From assembly GCA_963832355.1 (NCBI GenBank), contig CAWHTX010000004.1, positions 59,737 to 123,736 on the forward strand: a DNA stretch of 64,000 nt, given 5' to 3'. The position numbers were made by a program, and so were the translations under genes. Positions 55,925 to 64,000 of this stretch are shown here, one piece after another. The DNA is from DATFVA01 sp963832355 (lineage in GTDB: Bacteria > Bacteroidota > Ignavibacteria > Ignavibacteriales > Ignavibacteriaceae). Position 1 is the first letter of the stretch. Each line of letters opens with the position of its first letter. Below the pieces are notes generated by a model that saw only the letters and a list, made by a program, of their open reading frames with translations, was not told the origin of the DNA and did not search any database.

Positions 55925-56687
55925 ATGATGGAGCAGCTGATATCCATTGCGGAAACAGCCGGCTCAATGGTTCTTGATGTTTACAACCAGGATGATTTCG
56001 GAGTAAAGATCAAAGACGACAATTCTCCTCTTACAGAAGCAGATAAGAAATCCCACAACTATATTATCGGAGAACTGGCAGAAAACTTCAGAGGCATCCC
56101 GATATCTATCAGAAGAAGGGGAGGGAATTGACTACAAAGAACGCCGGTACTGGAAAGAGTATTTCCTCGTCGATCCCCTCGACGGCACAAAAGAATTTAT
56201 TAACAGGAACGGCGACTTCACCGTCAACATCGCCCTTATCAAAAATCAAAAAGCTGTGGCCGGAGTAATCCACGTACCCGTCACCGGCGAAACGTTTTTC
56301 GGAAGCATTGATTCGGGAAGCTTCAAAAGGGTCAGCGGAAGCACGAAAGAAATCAAGGTAAGCACAAAAACCCCGAAAGATGAACTTACCGTTGTGCAGA
56401 GCAAATCGCACTCAGGTGAAGAAGAAGAAGAATTTTACAGCAAGTTTAAGATAAAAGAAAAAACATCCCGCGGAAGCTCGCTTAAGATCTGTATGGTTGC
56501 CGAAGGCAAAGCAGAGATCTATTTCAGAAGCGGACCCACGTGGGAATGGGATACCGCCGCAGGACATGCCATACTGGCAGCCGCAGGCGGATTTTTTGTA
56601 AATAAGGACGGCACCCGGGTTATCTACAATAAAGAAATCCCAAAGAACTTTGGTTTCATCGCCTCAGCGTTTAAATTAAATGTTTGA
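55925..56687 (+). CDS. cysQ: 3'(2'),5'-bisphosphate nucleotidase, frameshifted
   Basis: The start at 55925 (MMEQLISIAETAGSMVLDVY) matches the CysQ N-terminus; a longer reading starts at 55853. One extra T near 56105 breaks the frame: corrected, the protein reads 'FRGIPILSEEGEGIDYKERRYW', then 'EYFLVDPLDGTKEFINRNGDFTVNIALI' (DPLDGTKEF, the metal-binding motif of the Li-sensitive phosphatase family) and 'GPTWEWDTAAGHAILAAAGG' (second metal site). CysQ removes the 3'-phosphate of PAP left by PAPS-using sulfotransferases. It starts the sulfate cluster, and its stop is 75 bases before cysC. Confidence 0.9.
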
Positions 56688-56762
56688 AGAGTGAAGGGAT
56701 TGCTTCGAATTCGCTCGCAATGACAAGTACAAATTAAAAAATTAAAAGTATAAAGGAACATA

Positions 56763-57434
56763 ATGCAACGAAAAGCAACCAACATTACCTGGCACAACGG
56801 AAGTATATCAAAAGAAGACCGCTCACGTCTGCAGGGACATAAAGGCGTGTGCCTCTGGTACACAGGACTCTCAGCAAGCGGCAAATCAACAATCGCTATG
56901 AAGGTCGAAGAGAAACTCTTCGAAAGAGGACTAAGAACCTTCGTACTCGACGGCGATAACGTACGTCACGGCTTAAACAAGAACCTCGGCTTCTCTCCCG
57001 ATGACAGGGCAGAGAACATCCGCAGGATCGGCGAAGTCTCCAAGCTGTTTGTCGATGCCGGCGTAATAGTAGGTACGGCTTTCATTTCTCCCTACAGAGC
57101 CGACAGGGACAACGTAAGAAAGCTCTATAAAGAAGGGGAGTTCATCGAAATACACATCCAGGCAACACTCGAAACCTGTGAACAAAGGGATCCCAAGGGA
57201 TTATACAAAAAGGCGCTGGCCGGCGAGATTAAAGAATTTACGGGTATCTCGGCACCCTATGAGGAACCTCTCAAACCTGAACTCATAATAAACACAACAG
57301 AAGAAGATAACATAGACATTAACGCAGATAAAGTGATAGCATATTTAGAAGCAAACGATGTTATAGACCTTAACCACGAGAATAATAAAAAATATAAGAA
57401 AGTTGGAACAGAATGGCTCGATATGACCGAATGA
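56763..57434 (+). CDS. cysC: Adenylylsulfate (APS) kinase
   Basis: 223 residues. It phosphorylates APS to PAPS. Walker A 'GLSASGKST' (residues 35-43), then 'VLDGDNVRHGLNKNLGFSPDDRAENIRRIGEVSKLF', 'FISPYRADRD' and 'DPKGLYKKALAGEIKEFTGISAPYEEPLKPELII', in the canonical order and spacing. All known substrate-contact motifs are intact. An AAGGA ribosome site precedes the ATG. PAPS made here could serve sulfotransferases or reduction; neither partner is in the window. Confidence 0.95.
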   Translation: MQRKATNITWHNGSISKEDRSRLQGHKGVCLWYTGLSASGKSTIAMKVEEKLFERGLRTFVLDGDNVRHGLNKNLGFSPDDRAENIRRIGEVSKLFVDAGVIVGTAFISPYRADRDNVRKLYKEGEFIEIHIQATLETCEQRDPKGLYKKALAGEIKEFTGISAPYEEPLKPELIINTTEEDNIDINADKVIAYLEANDVIDLNHENNKKYKKVGTEWLDMTE

Positions 57435-57493
57435 ACTGCAATTCCACGCTATCACGACCAACTTAATTTTTTTACTAACCACGGAGTTACAGA

Positions 57494-58696
57494 ATGAGTG
57501 AACTTATACACCCGCATGGGTCTGAAACATTAAATCCTTTATTTGTAAGTAATAAAGACGAAAGAAATAAACTTGCGAAAGAAGCCGAAAACCTGCCGTC
57601 TGTAGTAATCAGCTCTGCAGCTGCAGCTAATGCTGTAATGCTGGGCGGCGGATATTTTAATCCTTTAACAGGTTATATGAACAAAGCCGATGCATTGAGT
57701 GTTGCAGAAAATATGAAAACTGCAAACGGATTATTCTGGCCTGTCCCTATATTGAATATGTTAAAAGATGCTTCCTCAATTAAAGGTTCCGGGCGTATTG
57801 CGCTGAGGGATCCAAATGTTGAGGGTAATCCCGTAATTGCTGTGCAGAATGTTGAAGCAGTTGAAGAATTTTCAGATGAGCAGATGAAGCTAATGACAGA
57901 AAAAATATTCAGGACAAACGATCCTGCTCATCCCGGTGTTGCCGCTTTTAATTCTTCCGGTAAATATGCGGTATCCGGTCCCATACAGGTTCTGAACTTC
58001 TCATATTTCGAAACCGATTTCCCTGATACATTCAGAACAGCCTGGCAGATACGCGAAGAGATGGAAAAGCTTGGATGGAAGAAAGTAGTAGCCTTCCAGA
58101 CACGAAACCCCATGCACCGCGCGCACGAAGAGCTGTGCAGGATGGCATACGAAAGACTTGAAGCTGACGGCATTTTAATACATATGCTGCTCGGCAAATT
58201 AAAAAAAGGTGATATACCTGCAGATATAAGAGATGCAGCAATACGGAAAATGGTTGAAGTCTATTTTCCGAAGGATACAGTTTTGGTAACGGGCTACGGA
58301 TTTGATATGCTTTATGCAGGACCTAGAGAAGCTGTATTACATGCAGTATTCAGACAGAACAGCGGCTGCACACATTTAATTGTCGGCAGAGACCATGCAG
58401 GAGTAGGTTCTTACTACGGCGGATTCGATGCACAGAAGATCTTCCATGAAGAAGTCCCGGAAGACGCACTGAAAATTAAAATCTTCGAAGCAGATCACAC
58501 AGCCTACTCAAAAAAGCTAAACCAGGTAGTTATGATGCGTGATCACCCTGATCACACAAAAGAAGATTACGTTATGCTGTCGGGTACAAAAGTAAGAGAA
58601 ATGCTGTCGAAGGGTGAAAATCTGCCGGAGGAATTCTCACGACCCGAAGTTGCGAAGATACTAATGGAATATTATATGAGTACGGAGGGGAAGTAA
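57494..58696 (+). CDS. sat: Sulfate adenylyltransferase (ATP sulfurylase)
   Basis: 400 residues, the homo-oligomeric Sat type rather than CysDN. Visible: 'MLGGGYFNPLTGYM', 'FQTRNPMHRAHEELCR' (Q202-x-R-N-P-x-H-x-x-H, ATP-binding), 'YGFDMLYAGPREAVLHA', 'LIVGRDHAGVGSYYG' (GRDHAG at 298-303) and 'LSGTKVREMLSKGENLPEEFSRPEVAKIL' at the end. It makes APS from sulfate and ATP, or the reverse in some energy metabolisms. The neighbourhood with cysC and cysQ indicates biosynthetic use. No dissimilatory genes are seen. Confidence 0.96.
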   Translation: MSELIHPHGSETLNPLFVSNKDERNKLAKEAENLPSVVISSAAAANAVMLGGGYFNPLTGYMNKADALSVAENMKTANGLFWPVPILNMLKDASSIKGSGRIALRDPNVEGNPVIAVQNVEAVEEFSDEQMKLMTEKIFRTNDPAHPGVAAFNSSGKYAVSGPIQVLNFSYFETDFPDTFRTAWQIREEMEKLGWKKVVAFQTRNPMHRAHEELCRMAYERLEADGILIHMLLGKLKKGDIPADIRDAAIRKMVEVYFPKDTVLVTGYGFDMLYAGPREAVLHAVFRQNSGCTHLIVGRDHAGVGSYYGGFDAQKIFHEEVPEDALKIKIFEADHTAYSKKLNQVVMMRDHPDHTKEDYVMLSGTKVREMLSKGENLPEEFSRPEVAKILMEYYMSTEGK

Positions 58697-58755
58697 GGCT
58701 CAGTGAGGGCACAAAAGTGAAACATTCCTTAAATTCAAAAATTCGTTAATTCACT

Positions 58756-59472
58756 ATGCACAAAGAATCTCACATACGCTCGATAATCAAGGCTGTCACC
58801 TGGCGGGCACTGGCAACGATGACGACTATGAGCCTTGTATATATATTCATAGGAGATGTAACAATTGCGCTGTCGGTAGGCGGGATTGAAGTATTTCTGA
58901 AGATGCTGATTTATTTCGGACACGAGAGAGTATGGGACAAAATAAGGTGGGGAAAGAAAGAAATTGTGCCTGCGGTTATCTGGCTGACGGGACTGGTAAG
59001 ATCGGGAAAATCTGAAATTGCGCAGGAGCTGGTTGAAAGGCTGAAAAAGAAGGGATACAAAGTGGAGCACCTCGACGGACACACAATACGCCACCTCTTC
59101 CCCGAAACAGGATTTACCCGGGAAGAAGTAAACGAACACATCAAACGCGTAGGCTATCTTGCAAAGAAGCTGGAAGAGCAGGGAGTATTTGTAGTTGCAT
59201 CGTTTGTATCTCCTTTCAGAGAATCGCGGGACTTCGTAAGATCCATCACCACTAATTTCCACGAAGTACACATTTCCACCCCGCTTGAACATTGCATAAA
59301 GAACGACACATCAGGTCTTTACAAAAAAGCACAGGAAGGCAAGATCAGAAACCTGCCGGGGATAGATGTTGAGTATGAAATTCCGATGAACGGAGCAGTA
59401 CAGGTGGATTATACGAAAGTGGATAAGGTGACAGCAGCGGAGGAAATTTTGAAGGATATAGGAAATCAGTAA
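58756..59472 (+). CDS. Membrane-anchored CysC-like kinase (DUF2061-APS kinase fusion)
   Basis: 238 residues. The first 60 residues are a DUF2061 membrane domain: 'RSIIKAVTWRALATMTTMSLVYIFIG...IEVFLKMLIYFGHERVWDKIRWG'. The rest is an APS-kinase-like P-loop domain: Walker A 'GLVRSGKSE' (79-87; GLSASGKST in CysC), 'DGHTIRHLFPETGFTREEVNEHIKRVGYLAK', 'SFVSPFRESRDFVR' and 'TSGLYKKAQEGKIRNLPGIDVEYEIP'. The usual DGDNVR is DGHTIR, with the Asn gone, so the substrate may differ. It ends the sulfate cluster, 59 bases after sat. Confidence 0.88.
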   Translation: MHKESHIRSIIKAVTWRALATMTTMSLVYIFIGDVTIALSVGGIEVFLKMLIYFGHERVWDKIRWGKKEIVPAVIWLTGLVRSGKSEIAQELVERLKKKGYKVEHLDGHTIRHLFPETGFTREEVNEHIKRVGYLAKKLEEQGVFVVASFVSPFRESRDFVRSITTNFHEVHISTPLEHCIKNDTSGLYKKAQEGKIRNLPGIDVEYEIPMNGAVQVDYTKVDKVTAAEEILKDIGNQ

Positions 59473-59568
59473 TTACTCATGAACGAGACCCAGGTATTTG
59501 TCATCTTGAACGTAGGTTTGAGAGATCTTTATTAGAAATATTATTCAGAATCATTAAAGGAGCACAAA

Positions 59569-60056
59569 TTGAAATTCTTCGTTACAGGCGGCGCCGGATT
59601 TATTGGCAGCAACATAGTTGAAGAATTACTAAAACGAGGCCACACCAGTCCGCGTCCTCGACAACTTCGCCACCGGCAAACGCGAAAACCTCAAAGAATT
59701 TAATTCAGACATCGAACTCTTCGAAGGCGACATCCGCAGCTACCACATAGTACGCCAGGCAGTACAGGATGTAGAAGTAATCCTCCACCAGGCAGCATAA
59801 CCCTCAGGACCCAGATCCATGAACGATCCCATCACAACCAACGAAGTAAACGTAATGGGAACCCTGAACAACCTCGATGCCGCCAAAGACGCAGGAGTAA
59901 GACGAATATCCACGCCTCCTCCTCCTCAGTTCACGGTGACAACCCCGAACTCCCTAAAAGAGAAGATATGCTCCCAAATCCATATCACCTATGCAGTATC
60001 CAAACTCGCAGGAGAAATACTGGCAGGTATTCTTAAAACCCTATGGAAAAGAATAA
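59569..60056 (+). pseudogene. NAD-dependent sugar epimerase (SDR) fragment, multiply frameshifted
   Basis: From a TTG at 59569 (AAGGAG upstream): 'MKFFVTGGAGFIGSNIVEELLKRGH', the Rossmann G-x-x-G-x-x-G motif. Joining frames gives 'VRVLDNFATGKRENLKEF', 'VEVILHQAA', 'PSGPRSMNDPITTNEVNVMGTLNNLDAAKDAGVRRI', 'ASSSSVHGDNPELPKREDM' and 'YAVSKLAGE', a UDP-sugar epimerase. At least four separate lesions, including an in-frame TAA near 59798, plus loss of the C-terminal half, mark it as a real pseudogene. Base composition turns AT-rich directly after it. Confidence 0.8.
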
Positions 60057-60132
60057 TCTCTAAAGATATAAAGTTGACTCGAAATCCTGAGCTGTTAATT
60101 ATATATTTGTAAAGAAAAAACTTAAGGAAATT

Positions 60133-60919
60133 ATGAAAGTAATTATACTCTGTGGGGGAATGGGTACTCGTTTGAGGGAAGAAACAGAATATAAACCCAA
60201 ACCAATGGTTGAGATAGGCGGAAAACCAATTCTTTGGCATATCATGAAGATATATTCCTTTTATGGTTATAAGGACTTCATTTTGGCGCTAGGTTATAAA
60301 GGAAATATTATCCGGGATTATTTTCTAAATTATTTTTATTACAATAATGATGTAACGATTAATCTGGGTAATAAAGAAGAAATACTTGTTCATAATAATC
60401 ATACTGAACATGACTGGAAAGTTACTCTGGTTGATACCGGAGACGAGTTCAATGACTGGCTATAGAGTAAAACTTGCCGGTAAATATATTAATGAAGATA
60501 GTTTTATGCTTACATACGGTGATGCGGTTGCAGATATTGATATAAATAAACTTGTAGCATTTTCAAAGAAGCAGAATACAATTGGTACTGTGACCGGTGT
60601 TTATCCGCCTTCCAGATTTGGCGATTTAAAAGTTAATGGCGACAGTGTTAAAGCATTCAAAGAAAAAGCCCAGGTAATTACAGATGAAAAAATGATAAAT
60701 GGCGGTTTTTTCGTATTCAAAAAGGAATTTCTTGATACATTACCGGATGATGCTGCAACTGATCTTGAGAAAGACCCACTTGAGAATCTGGTAAAAGAAA
60801 ACCAGTTATCAGTTTACAGACACAAAACCTTCTGGCAATGTATGGATACATACAGAGATTATGAGTACCTGAACAAACTATGGAAATCCAATCCCGCCTG
60901 GAAGCTATGGAATGAATAA
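60133..60919 (+). CDS. rfbF: Glucose-1-phosphate cytidylyltransferase, frameshifted
   Basis: The first frame gives 'MKVIILCGGMGTRLREETEYKPKPMVEIGGKPILWHIM', the nucleotidyltransferase signature with the catalytic G-G-x-G-T-R-L and the Lys at 'KPKPMV'. One extra T near 60449 breaks it. The second frame continues 'SMTGYRVKLAGKYINEDSFMLTYGDAVADIDINKL', 'NGGFFVFKKEFLD' and 'FWQCMDTYRDYEYLNKLW', complete to the normal RfbF end. It makes CDP-glucose for deoxysugar synthesis. First gene of the AT-rich cluster; the stop overlaps the rfbG start by eight bases. Confidence 0.92.
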
Positions 60920-62000
60920 CTTAGCCAACTTTTATAAAAACAAGAAAGTACTCGTTACAGGTCATACAGGGTTTAAAGGTTCCTGGTTATCAATATGGCT
61001 TGATCAGTTAGGGGCAAGAGTTACAGGTTATTCATTAGCCCCGAATACTGAACCTAATAATTTCACGCTTACTAATCTTGCTAAGCGCATTGAAAGCAAC
61101 ATTGGTGATATTCGGAATGTTGAGAGATTTCAGGAATGTATTGAAAGAGCTCAGCCTGAAATTATTTTTCATCTGGCAGCTCAGCCGCTTGTAAGAGAAT
61201 CATATAAAGATCCAGTTACAAATTACCAAACTAATATTATGGGATTGATCAACTTATTCGAGATAGTTAGAAAAGTTGATTCCATAAAAGCTGTATTAAT
61301 TGTTACCAGCGATAAATGTTATGAAAACAGGGAAGTTAATAAACCATATAAGGAAACCGATAATCTGGGCGGCTATGATCCATATAGTGCTAGTAAAGCT
61401 TGTGCAGAAATAATATCTTCTTCATACAGGAGATCATTTTTCAGTTTTGACAAAAGAGTACGGATTGCAACAGCAAGAGCCGGTAATGTAATAGGAGGGG
61501 GGACTGGTCAACCGACAGATTGATACCGGATTGTATAAGAGGAATAACATCGGACAGCAAAATAATTTTACGTAATCCAGAATCAACAAGACCGTGGCAG
61601 CATGTTTTAGAACCATTGTCAGGTTATTTATGGCTCATGTATAGATTATTTGAAGGTGAGGAATTTTTTGAAGATGCCTGGAATTTTGGTCCGTCTACTG
61701 CAGAAACCATAAAGGTTATTGATGTAGTTAAGAAAATTAAGAAATTATGGAAATGCGATTACGAAATAATCAAAAATGATACTCATATGCATGAGGCCAA
61801 ATTACTGCAGCTCGATTGTAAAAAAGCAAAGGATTACCTCAATTGGGAATCTGTCTATGATTCAGAAACTGCAATTGAAAAGACTATTCTATGGTATAAA
61901 GAGTTTGTATAATAATCAGGATGCATATGAATTATGCTCGGAAAATATAAAGGATTATACAGATAAAGCTAAAAATAAAAATATTGGGTGGGCTTTATAG
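60912..62000 (+). CDS. rfbG: CDP-glucose 4,6-dehydratase, frameshifted twice
   Basis: The first frame: 'KKVLVTGHTGFKGSWLSIWLDQLGARVTGYSL' (NAD-binding G-x-x-G-x-x-G), 'HLAAQPLVRESYKDPVTNYQTN', 'IVTSDKCYENREV' and 'YDPYSASKACAEI' with the catalytic Tyr-x-x-x-Lys. In 'AGNVIGGG' a run of six G at 61497-61502, where seven are expected (GGGD-W), breaks the frame. A second single extra base near 61906 diverts the end: the corrected C-terminus continues 'EFYNNQDAYELCSENIKDYT' to a stop at 62000. It forms CDP-4-keto-6-deoxyglucose. Start of rfbC follows 2 bases later. Confidence 0.92.
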
Positions 62001-62002
62001 CT

Positions 62003-62569
62003 ATGGAGATAGTTGAAGCAAAAATCAAAGGCGTATATTATATTAATCTTGAGCCTCTGGAAGATGAACGTGGATTCTTTATGAGAACGTATGATGATGA
62101 AATATTTAATGCAAATGGTATTAGCCGAAAATGGGTCCAGGAGAATCATTCACGATCTGAAAAGAAAGGAATTATCAGAGGGCTGCATTTCCAGATGCCG
62201 CCATTTTCAGAAACAAAACTTGTAAGATGTATTAAAGGAGCTGTACAGGATGTATATGTAGATCTGCGCAAAGGTTCAGAAAGTTATGGGAAGTGGGGTG
62301 AAATTGAATTAAGTGAAGAAAATAAAAAAATGATTTTAATTCCACGGGGTTTTGCTCACGGATTTTGCACATTAACAGATATAAGTGAAGTATTATATAA
62401 AGTGGACAATTACTATAATAAATCAAAGGAACAGGGTTTAATCTGGAACGACCCGGAATTAAAAATTAATTGGAAAACAGCCAATCCTTCATTATCGGAA
62501 AAAGATAGAAATAATCAGTCTTTTAAGGAATTTACAATAAAATACGCTGGTATAGAAGATTATGAATGA
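62003..62569 (+). CDS. rfbC: dTDP-4-dehydrorhamnose 3,5-epimerase-like protein
   Basis: 188 residues from the ATG at 62003; a reading 15 bases longer is possible. A cupin-fold epimerase: 'LEPLEDERGFFMRTYDDEIF', 'RGLHFQMPPFSETKLVRCIKGAVQDVYVDLRKGS' (catalytic His in RGLHFQ), 'ILIPRGFAHGFCTLTDISEVLYKVDNYYN' and 'GLIWNDPELKINW'. In RmlC these residues act on 4-keto sugars. In this cluster the substrate is probably CDP-4-keto-6-deoxyglucose from rfbG, so the sugar isomer made may differ. Overlaps the aminotransferase start region by eight bases. Confidence 0.88.
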   Translation: MEIVEAKIKGVYYINLEPLEDERGFFMRTYDDEIFNANGISRKWVQENHSRSEKKGIIRGLHFQMPPFSETKLVRCIKGAVQDVYVDLRKGSESYGKWGEIELSEENKKMILIPRGFAHGFCTLTDISEVLYKVDNYYNKSKEQGLIWNDPELKINWKTANPSLSEKDRNNQSFKEFTIKYAGIEDYE

Positions 62570-62579
62570 AGAAAAAAAA

Positions 62580-63718
62580 ATGAATATAAGGTTATTTAAA
62601 CCATCCGTAGGAAAAGAAGAACTGGAAAATATAAAGGATGCGTTTGACAGATCCTGGATAGGTTTGGGTCCCAGGGTTAATGAATTTGAGGAGGAATGGA
62701 AAAAATTTATAGGCTGTAATGCAGCTATAGCTCTAAACTCAGCTACTGCAGCTCTGCATCTTGCGTTAAGGGTATTTGGATTTCCTGAAGGTAAAAAGGT
62801 CTTGGTTCCTTCACTAACATTTTCGTCGACTGCATCGGCAGTATTATATAACCGATTAGAACCAGTATTTGTTGATTCAGATCCTGTTACACTCGGAATG
62901 AGTTTGGATGATCTTGATAAAAAATATGATAAAGATTGTGTTGCTGTAATCCCGGTACATTATGCAGGACATCCCGTTCCTATGGAGAAGCTCATTCCCT
63001 GGGCAAGAGATAGAAATTTGAAGGTAATTGAAGATTGTGCACATACAACGGGTTCGTGCTACAAAGAAAAACCTTTAGGCACCTGGGGAGATATAGGCTG
63101 TTATAGTTTTGAGGAAAAAAAGCTGATGACAACAGGGGATGGAGGGATGATGGTATCAGATGACCCTGAATTGTTGAAAGATGTTAAAGCTATGCGGTGG
63201 GTTGGCATAGATAAAGATAACTGGAAAACTGCTAAGGCCTATACTGACTCAAACAAAGACGCAATGCATTGGTTTTATGAACTGAACATACTCGGTTATA
63301 AATATAATATGAATGATTTAGCAGCTTCAATCGGATTGGCACAGTTAGAAGAAACTGCCTGAAATGAACGACGAAGAAATGAAATTATAAACCAGTATCA
63401 TGTCTTGGCATTAGAGGATTTAAAAACCATCAAACCTTTACTCCCTTTTAAACAGAAAAATACGTTTATCAGATGTTTCGGATTCGAGCATATAGGCGTA
63501 TAAATTAATGATATATCTTAAAATCAAAGGGAATTGCAACAGGATGCCATTACACTCCTTTGTCAATGCAGCCATTATTTAAACCTTATGCTTGTAATTG
63601 TCCTGTTGCTGAAAATGAATACAATCAAATGATAACTTTGCCTTTACATGCTGATCTAACTGACGAAGAAGTTAATTATGTAGTTGATGCATTAATAGAG
63701 TTTGAAGAACTTGGATAG
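62580..63718 (+). CDS. DegT/DnrJ/EryC1/StrS-type sugar aminotransferase, frameshifted
   Basis: From the ATG at 62580 (MNIRLFKPSVGKEELENIKD) the first 261 residues are intact: 'LNSATAALHLALRVFG', 'VLVPSLTFSSTASAVLYN', 'VIEDCAHTTGSCYK' and 'YSFEEKKLMTTGDGGM', where Lys181 is the PLP Schiff-base position. After about 63330 at least three indels scramble frames, but the remaining pieces ('RRNEIINQYHVLALEDLKTIKPLLPF', 'KSKGIATGCHYTPLSMQPLFKPYACNCPVAENEYNQMITLPLH', 'VVDALIEFEELG') complete the family end at a TAG at 63718. It probably aminates the keto sugar of this pathway. Confidence 0.88.
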
Positions 63719-63722
63719 CCTT

Positions 63723-64000
63723 ATGGGATTCGGAATTTCTAAAAAACTTAACAAATTGCTCATTCAGAAAAACGTATTTGACTTTTTTCTTCGAAAAAAA
63801 ATTCTGGGATTTGAAAATGCTAATACTATATTAAGAAGAATTGATAAGAACTCAATTATTCCTATTTTATTAGCAAATGATGGAATAATAGGCAATGGAG
63901 TTGATATAGAAACTCCGTTATTATTTCATAACTGTATAAATTATAAAAACTTACGAATTGGAAATAATTGTCATATCGGGAAAAATTGTTTTTTTGATTT
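63723..64000 (+). CDS. Hexapeptide-repeat acyltransferase, N-terminal part (runs off right edge)
   Basis: The ATG at 63723 is five bases after the aminotransferase stop. It reads 'MGFGISKKLNKLLIQKNVFDFFLRKKI' and then left-handed-beta-helix hexapeptides ('NDGIIGNGVDIETPLLFHNC', 'YKNLRIGNNCHIGKNCFFD'). The open frame continues past 64000. Such proteins N- or O-acylate sugars; coupling with an aminotransferase suggests N-acylation of the amino sugar. That link is inference. Confidence 0.8.
   Translation, partial: MGFGISKKLNKLLIQKNVFDFFLRKKILGFENANTILRRIDKNSIIPILLANDGIIGNGVDIETPLLFHNCINYKNLRIGNNCHIGKNCFFD

Noticed and set aside
61776..62000. A separate 74-codon gene after rfbG
   Set aside because: Its last ~38 codons continue the rfbG protein once one extra base is removed near 61906, so it is the frameshifted rfbG end.

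Overview
The window looks like a chromosomal piece of a Gram-negative FCB-group bacterium, most likely Ignavibacteriales/Chlorobiota. The main evidence is six secreted proteins with a C-terminal type IX secretion (T9SS) sorting domain of the 'QNYPNPFNPST... VLLK' kind. Further support comes from three sensor kinases with two-component-regulator beta-propellers and Y_Y_Y domains, and from moderately AT-rich, loosely packed DNA. No tRNA, rRNA, CRISPR array or complete transposon was recognised. Taxonomy is inferred from family style only.

Layout. 1-6637 (minus): a signalling operon of FIST-domain protein, 1277-residue five-repeat histidine kinase, and the N-terminal part of a propeller sensor that runs off the left edge. 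6721-9996 (minus): five small exported proteins (NTF2/SnoaL-like, SnoaL-RidA fusion, NTF2-like, YceI, ferredoxin-like). 10810-14919: a one-protein hybrid two-component system. 14976-18686: three co-directional uncharacterised genes, the last a membrane protein with a Lon-protease-like domain, which is my best candidate for an undescribed system. 18864-23171: ACT protein, two overlapping DNA glycosylase-family genes, a quinone-oxidoreductase-like enzyme and a CDF-like transporter. 23393-28707: T9SS cargo, DUF2207/LemA pair, unknown exported protein. 29033-33700: frameshifted lipocalin, small membrane protein, WecB, outer-membrane protein. 33726-41382: T9SS propeller proteins and a SufE/triple-rhodanese pair. 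41564-44903: repeat-rich accessory region with an AAA ATPase and a HicBA-type toxin-antitoxin pair between two copies of a 141-bp repeat. 45059-52182: sensor kinase, LuxR-type regulator and T9SS propeller protein sharing a short operator-like element. 52202-55322: a LVIVD/YCF48 propeller cargo. 55925-59472: sulfate activation (cysQ, cysC, sat, and a membrane-anchored CysC-like fusion). 59569-64000: a decayed epimerase, then an AT-rich nucleotide-sugar cluster (rfbF, rfbG, rfbC-like, DegT aminotransferase, acyltransferase).

How they work together. The left and middle regions pair environmental sensing with export of beta-propeller proteins to the surface by T9SS. The right end makes activated sulfate (APS/PAPS) next to a CDP-deoxysugar pathway, which suggests a modified and possibly sulfated surface glycan.

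Caution on sequence quality: at least ten genes are interrupted by single-base indels that restore a full family-length protein when corrected, mostly one extra base. This looks more like consensus error than biology, except in the epimerase and TPR remnants, which are also truncated. Joined coordinates are given for such genes.
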